Origin: TOLSYN sp963849065
Lineage (GTDB): Bacteria > Acidobacteriota > Terriglobia > Terriglobales > Acidobacteriaceae
NCBI GenBank assembly: GCA_963849065.1
Contig: CAWKFM010000001.1
Location: forward strand, 496,001 to 560,000
DNA length: 64,000 bases
Direction: 5' to 3'
Positions within the stretch are counted from its first letter, which is position 1; every line of letters starts with the position of its first letter. Below the pieces are notes generated by a model. That model did no database searches and was not told the DNA's origin. It was given only the letters and a program-made list of their open reading frames with translations. This document shows positions 36,401 to 44,655 of the stretch, in pieces. A program made the translations under genes and the position numbers.

Positions 36401-37922
36401 CGAGGACGAGATTGTTGAAATCGAGCAGCTTCCCGCGCTTACGTTCCCAACCCATCCAGACTCCCTCACGTGGGCTGTACACCCGATGCCGATGAAACAT
36501 GGCGAAGCTGCCTGCGCCATTCCCCGCGTACTTTTCGTTCAGCTCCCGTATGAGTTGTCCGCAGAACTCAACCAGCGGCTCCTCTTTGCGCGGCTGCTCC
36601 TCTGAGTCGGGCAGGTCCGTCAGCAGAGCGAAATGCAGGTTCGCGCTCATGTTTGCCATATAACCGACCTCGAGATCGCGGGTGAGTTGCCGCACCTGAT
36701 CCTCACTCAGCAACAGTGTGGGCACTACGACCATGGTCGTGCAGTTCCGCGGGATCCCTTTTCGGAAATCGAGTTTAGGCAGGATTCGCGGCGTCAGGAA
36801 CGAAGAGGTAAGATAGTTGACGATCTGCTCAGCACTCTCGCTGCATGGCAGAAGCAAGACAAGCGCCGCAAAAAAGGCAGCCCCCAACGAGTTGAGATCT
36901 TCCCATCGGAGGGCTGCCAAAACCATGGCTAATGTCAGGGCTTCGATGGCTCCCAGATAGAACTCGTCCGGATAGCGGTGCAGAAACGAGCGCCAGCGCT
37001 CATGCAAGGGAGACCAGGCATGGGTGTTCCGGCGAAGTGCATCTCGTCCCTCATCGATCAGATAGTAGCCAACATGGGCCCGCCGCTGTGCCAGCACTGG
37101 GTTGACTTCGCCGGCCTGCTGGGCTTCGCGCGCGAGTGACAGGGCCAGCTCCGCAATTTCGAGTTCCGAGCGTCGTGAGTGTTTCGCCAGATTCACCACG
37201 GCAGCGCGATACATCTCTTGGCTGTCTCGATCCATGCGCGCATAGGCGCCTGCCGGATCCTTCCGCAACACCGCGTCAAACAGAATCAGCGGCTCCAGCA
37301 GCTCCTGCCATGGGGCCTGATCGATTTCGCGAAGACTCCGGATACACGATTCGATGATCGCCGGGCAATCGCTATTGACCTGTCCAGCCAGTTGTTCGAG
37401 CAGGACAAACCGTAGAGCCTGAGGCATGGCTCGCAATTCGTCCAGGCGCAGCACAACCGTACGTTGCATCGCCTGCAGGTAGATGCTGAACTCCGAATCG
37501 CCAAAACAGTAATCGAGCGACGCGAGCAGATCTTCGGCAATCGCCAAAACTCTAGGCACAACGCGGCCGGAGTAGCGCACGTACACGCTTCGAGTCAACG
37601 CGGCCTTGGCATCGGTCAGTGAAGCCAGCGCGGAGCGCAATTGGCCTGTATTGTCGCATTGCCAATGCCTGTCATCGGCAGCAGTACCGTCGAAGGTGGT
37701 TCCCGATTCGAGCGCGGCAAGCACTTCCGTCAGCTTTTGATTCAGCTTCTCGATCCGCTGCGCAAAATGCGGCGACGATTTGGTGCGAGGCAGCCAGACC
37801 ATATTGGCGGCACATTTCGCAGCTCTGGCCTCAAGAAGCTCTCCGGGGACATGATGACTTTTCCCTCCCGCAGGAATGCTTCCTGTCGGATCGCGGCCCG
37901 GAAAAGTGTTGCGTTCCAGCAT
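33408..37922 (-). CDS. Cyclic beta-1,2-glucan synthase-like protein (GT84 plus cyclisation domain), lacking GH94
   Basis: The protein has 1504 residues. The N-terminal third is helical, with membrane segments near 325-360. The GT84 region (about 380-700) follows, with LPKLDFRKGIP, IDADTALPRGSA (531-542), EGTFVGKGLYDV, LSHDLLEGA and HRWVRGDWQ. More membrane helices lie at 725-760, 790-800 and 850-880. The C-terminal domain (about 905-1475) matches the NdvB glycoamylase-like cyclisation domain (GH189 type): SWAGTMFEYLMP, PWGISEASY, YGFYEAADF and AHHQGMILLS. NdvB/ChvB proteins are about 2800-2900 residues and continue with GH94; this one stops after a 30-residue tail. AGGAG precedes the ATG. Confidence 0.88.
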   Translation of the reverse strand: MLERNTFPGRDPTGSIPAGGKSHHVPGELLEARAAKCAANMVWLPRTKSSPHFAQRIEKLNQKLTEVLAALESGTTFDGTAADDRHWQCDNTGQLRSALASLTDAKAALTRSVYVRYSGRVVPRVLAIAEDLLASLDYCFGDSEFSIYLQAMQRTVVLRLDELRAMPQALRFVLLEQLAGQVNSDCPAIIESCIRSLREIDQAPWQELLEPLILFDAVLRKDPAGAYARMDRDSQEMYRAAVVNLAKHSRRSELEIAELALSLAREAQQAGEVNPVLAQRRAHVGYYLIDEGRDALRRNTHAWSPLHERWRSFLHRYPDEFYLGAIEALTLAMVLAALRWEDLNSLGAAFFAALVLLLPCSESAEQIVNYLTSSFLTPRILPKLDFRKGIPRNCTTMVVVPTLLLSEDQVRQLTRDLEVGYMANMSANLHFALLTDLPDSEEQPRKEEPLVEFCGQLIRELNEKYAGNGAGSFAMFHRHRVYSPREGVWMGWERKRGKLLDFNNLVLGEYDSFPYKAGDLSMLPQVRYVLTIDADTALPRGSAPRLIGTLAHPLCQAVVDHRNVVTQGFGILQPRVAVSIESATQSRLASIYSGPTGFDIYTHATSDVYQDLYGEGTFVGKGLYDVRVMHRVLDQRFPRNAILSHDLLEGAYARAGLVSDIEVVDGYPSHYSTYARRKHRWVRGDWQIVPWLFSRVPDEEGSRVENPIPLISRWKIADNLRRSMVGPATLILFIAGWIALPGSPVYWTVLTLAIFFAPPAFNFAVAAGRAAFARSFAQARDACASLGTALTSVFLFLTFLVHDALVSLDAAVRSTYRRAITRERLLEWETAAEAELESGKRTSIDLYMALTTVIAIAIGVLLLLVRPSAFRVALPILLLWACCRGVEAWVDRPLHRESTEVSAEDQMFLHLAALRTWRYFAEFSSARHHWLLPDNVQEEPKHIAPRISPTNLGFLLNARQVACEFGYLNVPEFVEQTQRTLDTISQLQRHRGHFLNWYDTRSLLPEHPYFVSSVDSGNLAASLITLKVGCTALLEKPLLSASLLEGYLAHLRLLAASNSLPSSELDTFLIEQEIAKQKHLPWLERLAAIVSTPVSAPYIQIDSGRGIGWFAAQLQERTKQTRKIFADYMPWLLPEFGTLRRNLDIAAGDESAPSLSQLPSFVLQLQTKLSRDAASSNTAWNTTGGERLLTLLPDALERARSLARDLRAIAAQAERLVAEMDFRFLLERRRKLLSVGYHVETNSLDAACYDLLASEARIAVFLAIAKGDVPQDTWLRLGRRHVPVRGGFPALISWAGTMFEYLMPAIWMRSPGGTLLRRSMEGAVRAQMAYADANQIPWGISEASYGELDDSGIYRYAAMGVPELALREAAPERLVVAPYASAMALAVAPADAIDNLRRMAGLGCMGAYGFYEAADFGASTHMPVEDARLVKSWMAHHQGMILLSIGNFLCGDIMQQWFHGDARVRATEILLHERPVIHHVRTRSRRAGRPVRGQQGGSDIAIAS

Positions 37923-37940
37923 CTGAGCTCCTGATAGCCG

Positions 37941-39755
37941 CTAACGATAGCTGGCGGCTTGCAATTCGAACATCTCGGCATACCGCCCGTTGAGAGCCAT
38001 TAACTGGCTATGGCTCCCTTCTTCTGAAATTCGGCCATTTGTAAGCAAAACGATACGGTCGGCCATGCGCACGGTAGAAAAGCGATGCGAAATGAAGAGT
38101 GTCATCTTTCCTTCTGTCAGTTCCGCAAAGCGCGCGAACACCTCGAACTCGCTGCGGGCGTCCAACGCAGCGGTGGGTTCGTCAAGAATCAGGACCTGCG
38201 CATCTCGCAGGTAAGCACGCGCCAGCGCGAACCGCTGCCATTCACCACCGGAAAGATCCACGCCATCGTGAAATCGCCGTCCCAGCATCTGTTCGTAACC
38301 GCCGGGGAGTTTGGCGATCACCTCGTCCGCCAGGCTCTTTCGCGCTGAATCGATAATGCGCTCGGTGTTGTGGAGGTCTTCGATTCGCCCGACCGCAACA
38401 TTTTCTCGTGCCTTCATTTCATACCGCATAAAGTCCTGGAAGATCACGCCGATCTCCTTGTAAAGATCCTCGATGCTGTAATCACGCAGGTCCACACCGT
38501 CGAGAAGAATCTGTCCCTCGCTTGGGTCATACAACCGCGTCAACAGCTTGACGATGGTGGTTTTACCTTCGCCATTTTGCCCAATGACGGCGACGCGCTC
38601 ACCTGGACGCAACGCGAAATTAAGATGATTCAGGACAAGCCGTTTTGTGCCCGGATAGCAGAACGAGACGTCGCGAAACTCAAAGCCGCGGACGATCGGA
38701 CGCGGTGCGGGCAATGCGTCAGGACGCGAGCGGATGCCTGGCTGCATTGCAAAGAAGGCCAGCAGATCGGTGAGAAAGAGAGCCTGGTCTGCGATGCTCG
38801 AGGCGGTCGAGAAAATCTGCTGAATGTTGCTGCTCGCCTGCAAAATTGCACCGGCAAGAAAGTACAAGGTTCCGATGGACAGTTGACCATGGACGCAACG
38901 CCAGACGACCCAGGCATAGGCCGTGTAATAGCCCAGCGTTCCCAGCACGGTGAGAAGCGCACCGACCCTGAGCCTGCGTCCAGCTAGTTCGACATTCTCC
39001 CGATAGATGCCATCGGAGAGTTCCGTGAATCGCCCGGTAAGAAAGCCTGCGAGACTGAATAGCTTCAGCTCCTTTGCCGCCTCCTTGCTGCCCCCCAGGA
39101 TGCGCAGGTAATCGAGGTTCCGTCGGATGGGAGTCTGCCGGAAATTCTTGGCGTACTCCAGAAATGCAAAATGACTTTCGCCTAAAAATGCAGGAACAAC
39201 GCCGCACACTAGAATCAGCAGTAACCAGGGAGAGAAGTAAGCAATCGATATCGATAGGGACAGGGTAGTGACAGCCTGTTGCAGTAACCGGCCAAGAGAC
39301 TGGATCATCGCCAGCCGGTCGGTGGCTTGTACGCGGGCGCGCTCAAGGCGATCGTAAAACACGGGATCTTCGTAGGCGGCCAGATCCAGCTTGGTTGCGT
39401 GCTGCATAACCATAATGCTGACGTGACGGGTGTATTTGTCGGCGAGCAGTGAATCCAGGTAGTCGATAACCCGGGCGATCATGCTGCCACATGCGGCAAC
39501 GGCGAATTCGGCTCCTACCAGCCACCACAGCACGGCTGGGACCGGCTGATGGTGTGCAAGCACGTCCACGATATGGTCGATGATCATTTTGCTGATCGCA
39601 AGCAATCCGATCGGCAGCAGAGCAGCGACGATGCGAAAGACAATACCGAAGAAAACGACTGCAGGCCCTGCCTGCCACACAATATTCAGCACGGGCGGTA
39701 GTTGACGGAGCGCCGTGACGCGCTCCTTCCAAACATTGTGCTTCTGATCAGCCAT
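37941..39755 (-). CDS. ABC exporter, fused permease and ATPase (candidate glucan exporter)
   Basis: The 604-residue half-transporter has a six-helix membrane domain followed by an ATPase. Walker A is GQNGEGKTT, the signature is DLSGGEWQRFALARAY, Walker B is VLILDEPTAALD and the H-loop is FISHRFS. It would work as a homodimer. The stop lies 18 bases before the glucan synthase start, the same pairing as ndvA and ndvB in rhizobia, where NdvA exports the cyclic glucan. Export of the product of the next gene is inferred from this pairing, not from substrate motifs. An A-rich stretch precedes the start, with no strong ribosome site. Confidence 0.82.
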   Translation of the reverse strand: MADQKHNVWKERVTALRQLPPVLNIVWQAGPAVVFFGIVFRIVAALLPIGLLAISKMIIDHIVDVLAHHQPVPAVLWWLVGAEFAVAACGSMIARVIDYLDSLLADKYTRHVSIMVMQHATKLDLAAYEDPVFYDRLERARVQATDRLAMIQSLGRLLQQAVTTLSLSISIAYFSPWLLLILVCGVVPAFLGESHFAFLEYAKNFRQTPIRRNLDYLRILGGSKEAAKELKLFSLAGFLTGRFTELSDGIYRENVELAGRRLRVGALLTVLGTLGYYTAYAWVVWRCVHGQLSIGTLYFLAGAILQASSNIQQIFSTASSIADQALFLTDLLAFFAMQPGIRSRPDALPAPRPIVRGFEFRDVSFCYPGTKRLVLNHLNFALRPGERVAVIGQNGEGKTTIVKLLTRLYDPSEGQILLDGVDLRDYSIEDLYKEIGVIFQDFMRYEMKARENVAVGRIEDLHNTERIIDSARKSLADEVIAKLPGGYEQMLGRRFHDGVDLSGGEWQRFALARAYLRDAQVLILDEPTAALDARSEFEVFARFAELTEGKMTLFISHRFSTVRMADRIVLLTNGRISEEGSHSQLMALNGRYAEMFELQAASYR

Positions 39756-39871
39756 CTATAAAAAATCTCGCCGTTACTCCCGGCACTCAACCGCCAGGCA
39801 TTGAACGAAACATTTAGATGCACAAAGCCGGCGGATTGCTATCGACTGACCAGGGAGCGTGAACAGCGGAA

Positions 39872-40861
39872 TTATTTGACGAAATCAAAGGTCGGTTTTA
39901 GCTCGCAGTGATACGCGCTGCTGTGGTCTTTCTCAACCTTCGCGGTGCACTCTGCCCAACTGAGGCACAGGTCTGGTCCGAGCGGAAAGATGATAGGAAT
40001 GCCATTCACCTCAGCCTGAAGGCTCACCCCCTCTGCATCGCCGGGCGCCGAAAAATCCAGGGCGCGTCCCAAAATCGCAGGGTAAGACTGGCGAACATTT
40101 TCTGCGTACAGTGCGTGCACCACTTCAGCCTCGATAAGGAAGGTAGCGGGGTCGGACCAATCCCGAACCTTCACCTTGAAAATCCTCCCGTCTTCCGCAA
40201 GCCCGACGGACTCGATTTTCGTGAATGGGCATGGCCCTGCGATACAGGACACCCTAGGGTTATGGAGTTGGTTGCCCTCGCCGGCGTCCACTGTCATGGT
40301 GCCATCCGTTGCTTTCCACTTACCATTGGGCGAACAAGGCTTCCGATTGTTGCATTCGAGATTGCCGATGTTTTCCACCTTGAATGTTTTTACGGCGCTT
40401 CCAACATCCATGGTGGTCGAGGTCCTTACCGTGTACCTGATCGACACATGAGAAATGAACTCGGTTGGGCTACCAGGCACGACACTGGCAGCGCGAGGAA
40501 TGGGCGACATCCGGACAACATAAAGCATGTCTCCGGCCCGCTCGATCTGAGTGAGTGGCTTGTAATCCGGATGCCGGAAAAGAAGCGTAATCGGCTGGTG
40601 GGGCTTGATTCCAGATGGCAGAGTTAGATGAAAAAATCCTGAGGAATCGGATTGGCCGCCCTGCAGCGCCAGTCCACCGGCCGCTGCAATCTCCACGCCG
40701 GGGATGGGCTCTTGCTTTCTAGTATCCGAATCCTGCCGGATGACAACTCCGGTTAGAGTTACGGGCTTAGCTCTTTCGCGCAACGTGAGCAGGGAAATCA
40801 GAGCGGCGCCGAGCACAGCAATTCCGCACCAAAGCGCCATTTTCTGCCTGCGACTCACCAC
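39872..40861 (-). CDS. Membrane protein with carboxypeptidase-regulatory-like domain
   Basis: From a likely GTG at 40861 (AAGG upstream) the protein has 329 residues; the frame extends to 41092, but that part crosses the divergent gene. One N-terminal membrane helix (MALWCGIAVLGAALISLLTL) is followed by a beta-sandwich like carboxypeptidase regulatory domains (TLTGVVIRQDSDT ... SDSSGFFHLTLPSG). The rest is unassigned, with paired cysteines (LECNNRKPC; VSCIAGPCPF; DLCLSWAEC). It is first in the glucan operon, 116 bases before the ABC exporter. A periplasmic accessory or carbohydrate-binding role is a guess. Confidence 0.7.
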   Translation of the reverse strand: MVSRRQKMALWCGIAVLGAALISLLTLRERAKPVTLTGVVIRQDSDTRKQEPIPGVEIAAAGGLALQGGQSDSSGFFHLTLPSGIKPHQPITLLFRHPDYKPLTQIERAGDMLYVVRMSPIPRAASVVPGSPTEFISHVSIRYTVRTSTTMDVGSAVKTFKVENIGNLECNNRKPCSPNGKWKATDGTMTVDAGEGNQLHNPRVSCIAGPCPFTKIESVGLAEDGRIFKVKVRDWSDPATFLIEAEVVHALYAENVRQSYPAILGRALDFSAPGDAEGVSLQAEVNGIPIIFPLGPDLCLSWAECTAKVEKDHSSAYHCELKPTFDFVK

Positions 40862-41033
40862 GTCTACCTTCGATAATATGGTTATGATGCCGTCCGCCAG
40901 AATACGGATGATCCGTGCTGACGCAGGGCAGAACCGGACGTAGTTGCATGGCTGCTTCTCAAGCAACCTGGATTGCTGCTTCTTTTTTGCGAAACATTCA
41001 ACCCTGGGATGGCACCGGGAATCAATATTCCAA

Positions 41034-42356
41034 GTGGACCGAGATATTTCAACCGGCAACACGCTTACGCGGCGCGCGCTGCTGAGGGGCATGCTGGCTT
41101 TGGGTGTGGCTGCGCCGTTTGCTCAATGCGAAGTCCTGAACTGTCCAGCCGACCCGCCGCAGCCAACGTTTCTTTCGCCGGACGATCATCAGTTTCTGGA
41201 AGAACTGGAACAGGCCAATTGCCTGTACTTTGTGGAGCAGGCCAACCCACAGACTGGATTGGTGCGGGACCGCTGCAATGTTCGCGTATCCGCAAGCAGC
41301 ACGGTTGCAAGTATCGCGGCCACCGGCTTCGGATTGACGGCACTCTGTATTGGACACCAACGGGGGTTTATCGCACTCTCCGATGCGAGCGCGCAAGTTC
41401 TGGCGACCCTCCGGTTTCTATGGAAGGATATGCCCGTCCACCGAGGTTTTTTCTATCACTGGGCCGACATCAATACCGGCGAGCGCACCTGGAACTCGGA
41501 AGTCTCTTCGATCGACACGGCCCTTTTGCTCTGCGGCGTTTTGACCTGCCGCCAACATTTCCCCGATAGCGAAATCAGAGAGCTAGCGCACCTCATCTTT
41601 AACCGCGTGGATTGGACCTGGCTATCCGAAGATACGACTCTTTTGCCCCACGGTTGGACGCCCGAAATCGGATTCCTACCGTACCGATGGGATCTGTACA
41701 GTGAGTTAATGGCGATGTACCTTCTGGGCCTGGGATCGTATTCCCATCCTCTCCAGGCCGATATGTGGAAGGCTTGGAAACGCACTCTATTCGAATATGA
41801 GGGCCTTCGCTACATAGGATCGTTTGCGCCGCTCTTTGTCCATCAGTACTCACAAGCCTGGTTCGATTTTCGCAATCAACGCGATCAGTATGCCGATTAT
41901 TTCCAGAACTCAGTCATAGCCACGGATGTGCATCGGCTATTTTGCCTGACATTGGCGAAGCAGTTTCCCGATTACAGTGACAGTTTATGGGGCATCACGG
42001 CCTCGGATTCACAAAGTGGCTATGTCGTTTGGGGCGGTCCGCCAGCCGTGGGGCCCATCGATGGCACAGTTGCCCCCAGTGCCGCGGCGGGTTCGCTACC
42101 GTTTATGCCGCAGCCAACCATGCGTGTGCTGCACACAATCAAAACTCAATATCCAAATGCCTGGAGCCGGTACGGCTTCGTCAACGCCTTCAATCCTACG
42201 AAGGACTGGTACGATCCCGACGTCATCGGAATCGATACCGGGATCACTTTGATAATGGCGGAGAATGCGCGGTCGGCATTCGTTTGGAACACTTTCATGA
42301 AAAACCCAGAAGCACGCAGGGGGATGCAACGTGCCGGGTTCCACCGATATAAGTAA
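41034..42356 (+). CDS. GH144-type endo-beta-1,2-glucanase (glycoamylase fold), Tat-exported
   Basis: From the GTG at 41034 the protein has 440 residues; a TTG at 40944 gives a longer frame with no sensible start. A twin-arginine signal is visible: LTRRALLRGMLALGVAAPFAQ. The rest matches glycoamylase-family (PF10091) beta-1,2-glucanases: DRCNVRVSASSTVASIAATGFGL, GFFYHWADINTG, FLPYRWDLYSE, WGITASDSQSGYVVWG, DGTVAPSAAAGSLPF and DWYDPDVIGIDTG. GH144 enzymes cut linear beta-1,2-glucan into sophoro-oligosaccharides. It is divergent from the glucan operon and shares its control region. Confidence 0.85.
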   Translation: MDRDISTGNTLTRRALLRGMLALGVAAPFAQCEVLNCPADPPQPTFLSPDDHQFLEELEQANCLYFVEQANPQTGLVRDRCNVRVSASSTVASIAATGFGLTALCIGHQRGFIALSDASAQVLATLRFLWKDMPVHRGFFYHWADINTGERTWNSEVSSIDTALLLCGVLTCRQHFPDSEIRELAHLIFNRVDWTWLSEDTTLLPHGWTPEIGFLPYRWDLYSELMAMYLLGLGSYSHPLQADMWKAWKRTLFEYEGLRYIGSFAPLFVHQYSQAWFDFRNQRDQYADYFQNSVIATDVHRLFCLTLAKQFPDYSDSLWGITASDSQSGYVVWGGPPAVGPIDGTVAPSAAAGSLPFMPQPTMRVLHTIKTQYPNAWSRYGFVNAFNPTKDWYDPDVIGIDTGITLIMAENARSAFVWNTFMKNPEARRGMQRAGFHRYK

Positions 42357-42541
42357 GGCCGCGGGTAATTTTTCCCTCACCTGGGCCTGAGTCAGATTCA
42401 AATGAGCCATAATGCTTTCGGGATAACTCCGCCAAACCTAACTATCAAAAAAGATTAGAAGTGTAGCTGAGGCGTGCTGCACGGCGTGGAGCCCGGGATA
42501 GGGTTTGGCATGCTGCGTGCTTCATAAGGAGTAAAGGAGCG

Positions 42542-42742
42542 TTGGCTACGCGAAATGAGAATGAGTTCCGCATCTGTAAAGGAAACTACGTCGGCATTAT
42601 CCGGCCAGACGGCGGTCATTACGAATTTCTCGTCAGCGACGTGCGCCGGGAAAGCCCCACTATCCACGGCTACGGGGTTGACTTCCTGCTCGCGGTCGCT
42701 GCGGTCACGCAGCTTCTAAATGCGTTGGCGAGTGAACCGTGA
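42542..42742 (+). CDS. Small hypothetical protein, TTG start
   Basis: The frame encodes 66 residues (MATRNENEFRICKGNYVGII ... GYGVDFLLAVAAVTQLLNALASEP), starting at a TTG with AAGGAG twice just upstream. Composition and codon use look coding, with a hydrophobic C-terminal helix. No family is recognised. It lies between the GH144 gene and the VTT-domain gene in the same direction. Confidence 0.45.
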   Translation: MATRNENEFRICKGNYVGIIRPDGGHYEFLVSDVRRESPTIHGYGVDFLLAVAAVTQLLNALASEP

Positions 42743-42981
42743 CGCTCACATTGGATGGCGATTGTGGATCGCCGCAAGCCAGATGAGGGGGTATCACGGG
42801 ATGTGCATTCGCAGTGAGGTGAGCTTATGTGGCAGAGAACTTGTCCAGTTTGCAGGAGGTTTTTGACGAAGTGTTCGATCACTGAACCGACTCGCTGCTG
42901 CTGTGGCTGGCTATGGGGATAGTCAGTGCTGAGCCTGATTGGGCTTCTCGAACAGGATAACCAAGCCGGATCGTCGAACCA

Positions 42982-43569
42982 GTGACATCGTTCATCTCAA
43001 ATCTATGGCAGTTGGGTGGGATCGGGGTGTTCATTCTGGCCACCCTGGATAGCTCGGTGTTACCTACGCTCGGGGCAGTTGACGCGCTCACGATCGTCTT
43101 GGCCGCCCGGCACCCGGAGCTGTGGCCCTATTACGCCATGTGCAGCACGGCAGGTTCGGTTTGCGGGGCGTCCGGCGCTTATCGCCTGTCACGTCTTGGA
43201 TTCCATCATCTGCATATGAAGGGAGCAGTGTTCGATAGAGCCGTCGTCTTGATGCGTCGTTTCGGAAGCCTTTCGTTGACGCTAGCCGCACTCCTCCCGC
43301 CACCATTTCCGACTTCCATTTTTGTAGTTGGGGCGGGCGCAATGCGCCATCGCTTCCTTGCATTCGTACTCTCTTTCGGCATAGGACGGGCGTGCCGCTT
43401 TGCCCTGATAGCCTACCTCGCATCTGTTTTCGGCAGACGGCTTGCGACCAATCTGTGGTCGGAGCACACACTGGTGCTTGTAATCGCATTGATCGCTGTG
43501 CTGGGCGTGGGACTGCTGGCCTGCGCCGTTTTCAGGAAGACTGAACCGCCCGCGCCCTATGGTCTGTAG
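42982..43569 (+). CDS. VTT-domain (DedA/YqaA-like) membrane protein
   Basis: The 195-residue protein begins at a GTG and has about five hydrophobic segments. Motifs of the SNARE-associated/VTT family are present: GGIGVFILATLDSSVLPTLG, STAGSVCGASGAYRLSR and the re-entrant Pro-rich LAALLPPPFPTSIFVVGAGAM. DedA relatives are implicated in lipid flipping and membrane potential maintenance. The ribosome site is weak, so the start is uncertain. It ends about 160 bases before the convergent rnpB gene. Confidence 0.82.
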   Translation: MTSFISNLWQLGGIGVFILATLDSSVLPTLGAVDALTIVLAARHPELWPYYAMCSTAGSVCGASGAYRLSRLGFHHLHMKGAVFDRAVVLMRRFGSLSLTLAALLPPPFPTSIFVVGAGAMRHRFLAFVLSFGIGRACRFALIAYLASVFGRRLATNLWSEHTLVLVIALIAVLGVGLLACAVFRKTEPPAPYGL

Positions 43570-43730
43570 CTCCGGCGAACTTGGGATTCCGGCATGATGG
43601 AAGGCGCTGAAGAAACCGTTCATCACTAACGAGGTCAAAAAAAAGACGTGCCAAAAACCTCACCATGGAAAAGTCGGTGGCGAGATCCTGGCACGAACTG
43701 TTTGGATGATCCCTGAACAATTGCAAAGAA

Positions 43731-44183
43731 AGCGTTGGGATCTGTAAGCCGAATTCTGTGCGGCATTGCTGCCGTGGCGATCATTCGTCTAGGCGGCGCG
43801 TTACCACGCCGCTCAAGCGACCTACCCGGACGTTTGGCGAACCGAGCCGACTCGCAGAATTGCCCTGCGCGAACGCAGTGCAACTCATCCGTCCCTATTT
43901 GGTCTTGCTCCGTGTGGGGTTTGCCATGCAACATTCATTACTGAACGCCCGGTGCGCTCTTACCGCACCTTTTCACCCTTACCTCGGGCCTCCCGGTAAG
44001 GGGAACCCCAAGGCGGTATTTTCTCTGTGGCACTTTCCGTCGGACGGCCTTGAAGCCGCCACTCCCGGACGTTATCCGGCACACCGCTCTGTGGAGTTCG
44101 GACTTTCCTCCCCCTGCGGTGCACTCTCCGGCCGAAACCGGCGTAAGCCCCGCGGGCGGCGATCACCCAATCCCAACGCTATC
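43731..44183 (-). ncRNA. rnpB: RNase P RNA, class A
   Basis: On the minus strand the conserved 5' element GAGGAAAGTCCGAACTCC (44094-44112), the ACAGAAAATACCGCC segment (about 44014-44028) and the 3' element AGAATTCGGCTTACAG (43742-43757) are all present in order. The P1 helix closes perfectly: AGCGTTGGGAT at 44170-44180 pairs with ATCCCAACGCT at 43731-43741. The RNA removes tRNA 5' leaders with RnpA. The promoter at 44191-44196 places the 5' end near 44183. The length of about 450 bases is at the upper end for class A. Confidence 0.95.
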
Positions 44184-44655
44184 GAGTCCGATTATACAGC
44201 CGGTTTCCCGTGTGAGCCGCAATGTGTTTCCCGCGCTCTCCGATCGAACTGAGAAGACGAGGCAAACTTTTGCAGCGGGCCAAATATTTTTTCGAGCGGC
44301 GGGCTGGCGGGCTGTGCGAAACGCTCGTGAGGCGATGCAAAGCGCAACAGTGTTGTGAAATGCATCGGCTTTTGTTGTCTGCGATCCAAGCTGTTGATTC
44401 CATGTGCGGAGAGCAGCTGCGACGGGGCAGAGTTGCTGATTTGAGCGTTGCGAAATGCATCGATTGGAGGTGTGGCGAAATTCTGCGGTGGATAGCGACG
44501 GGTGGATAAGCGGCGTGTTTTCTGCGTGATAGCGAAGAACGTGCGGTTTGGCCAGCAGAGTGCCTTATAGAGTGCGTACGCGGCAAGGCCAAGAAGAAAG
44601 CTGAAAGCCGCGAAATTCAAACAGAGCCTCAGAAGAAGGGGCGGAGGATCAGACA
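44184..44655. other. Intergenic region between rnpB and the GcvH-like gene
   Basis: The 472-base region holds the rnpB promoter. A minus-strand frame of 154 codons exists but starts at a TTG with no ribosome site. GAAATGCATCG occurs twice (44357 and 44452). I see no convincing gene. Confidence 0.5.
44191..44196 (-). promoter_or_regulatory. Promoter of rnpB (-10 hexamer)
   Basis: On the minus strand TGTATAATC provides a perfect, slightly extended TATAAT seven to eight bases before the predicted RNA start. The -35 is weak (TTGCGG at about 20-base spacing). Confidence 0.7.

Noticed and set aside
43532..43726. Minus-strand frame of 64 codons between the VTT gene and rnpB
   Set aside because: It overlaps the end of the VTT gene and the end of rnpB's flank, with no start signal.
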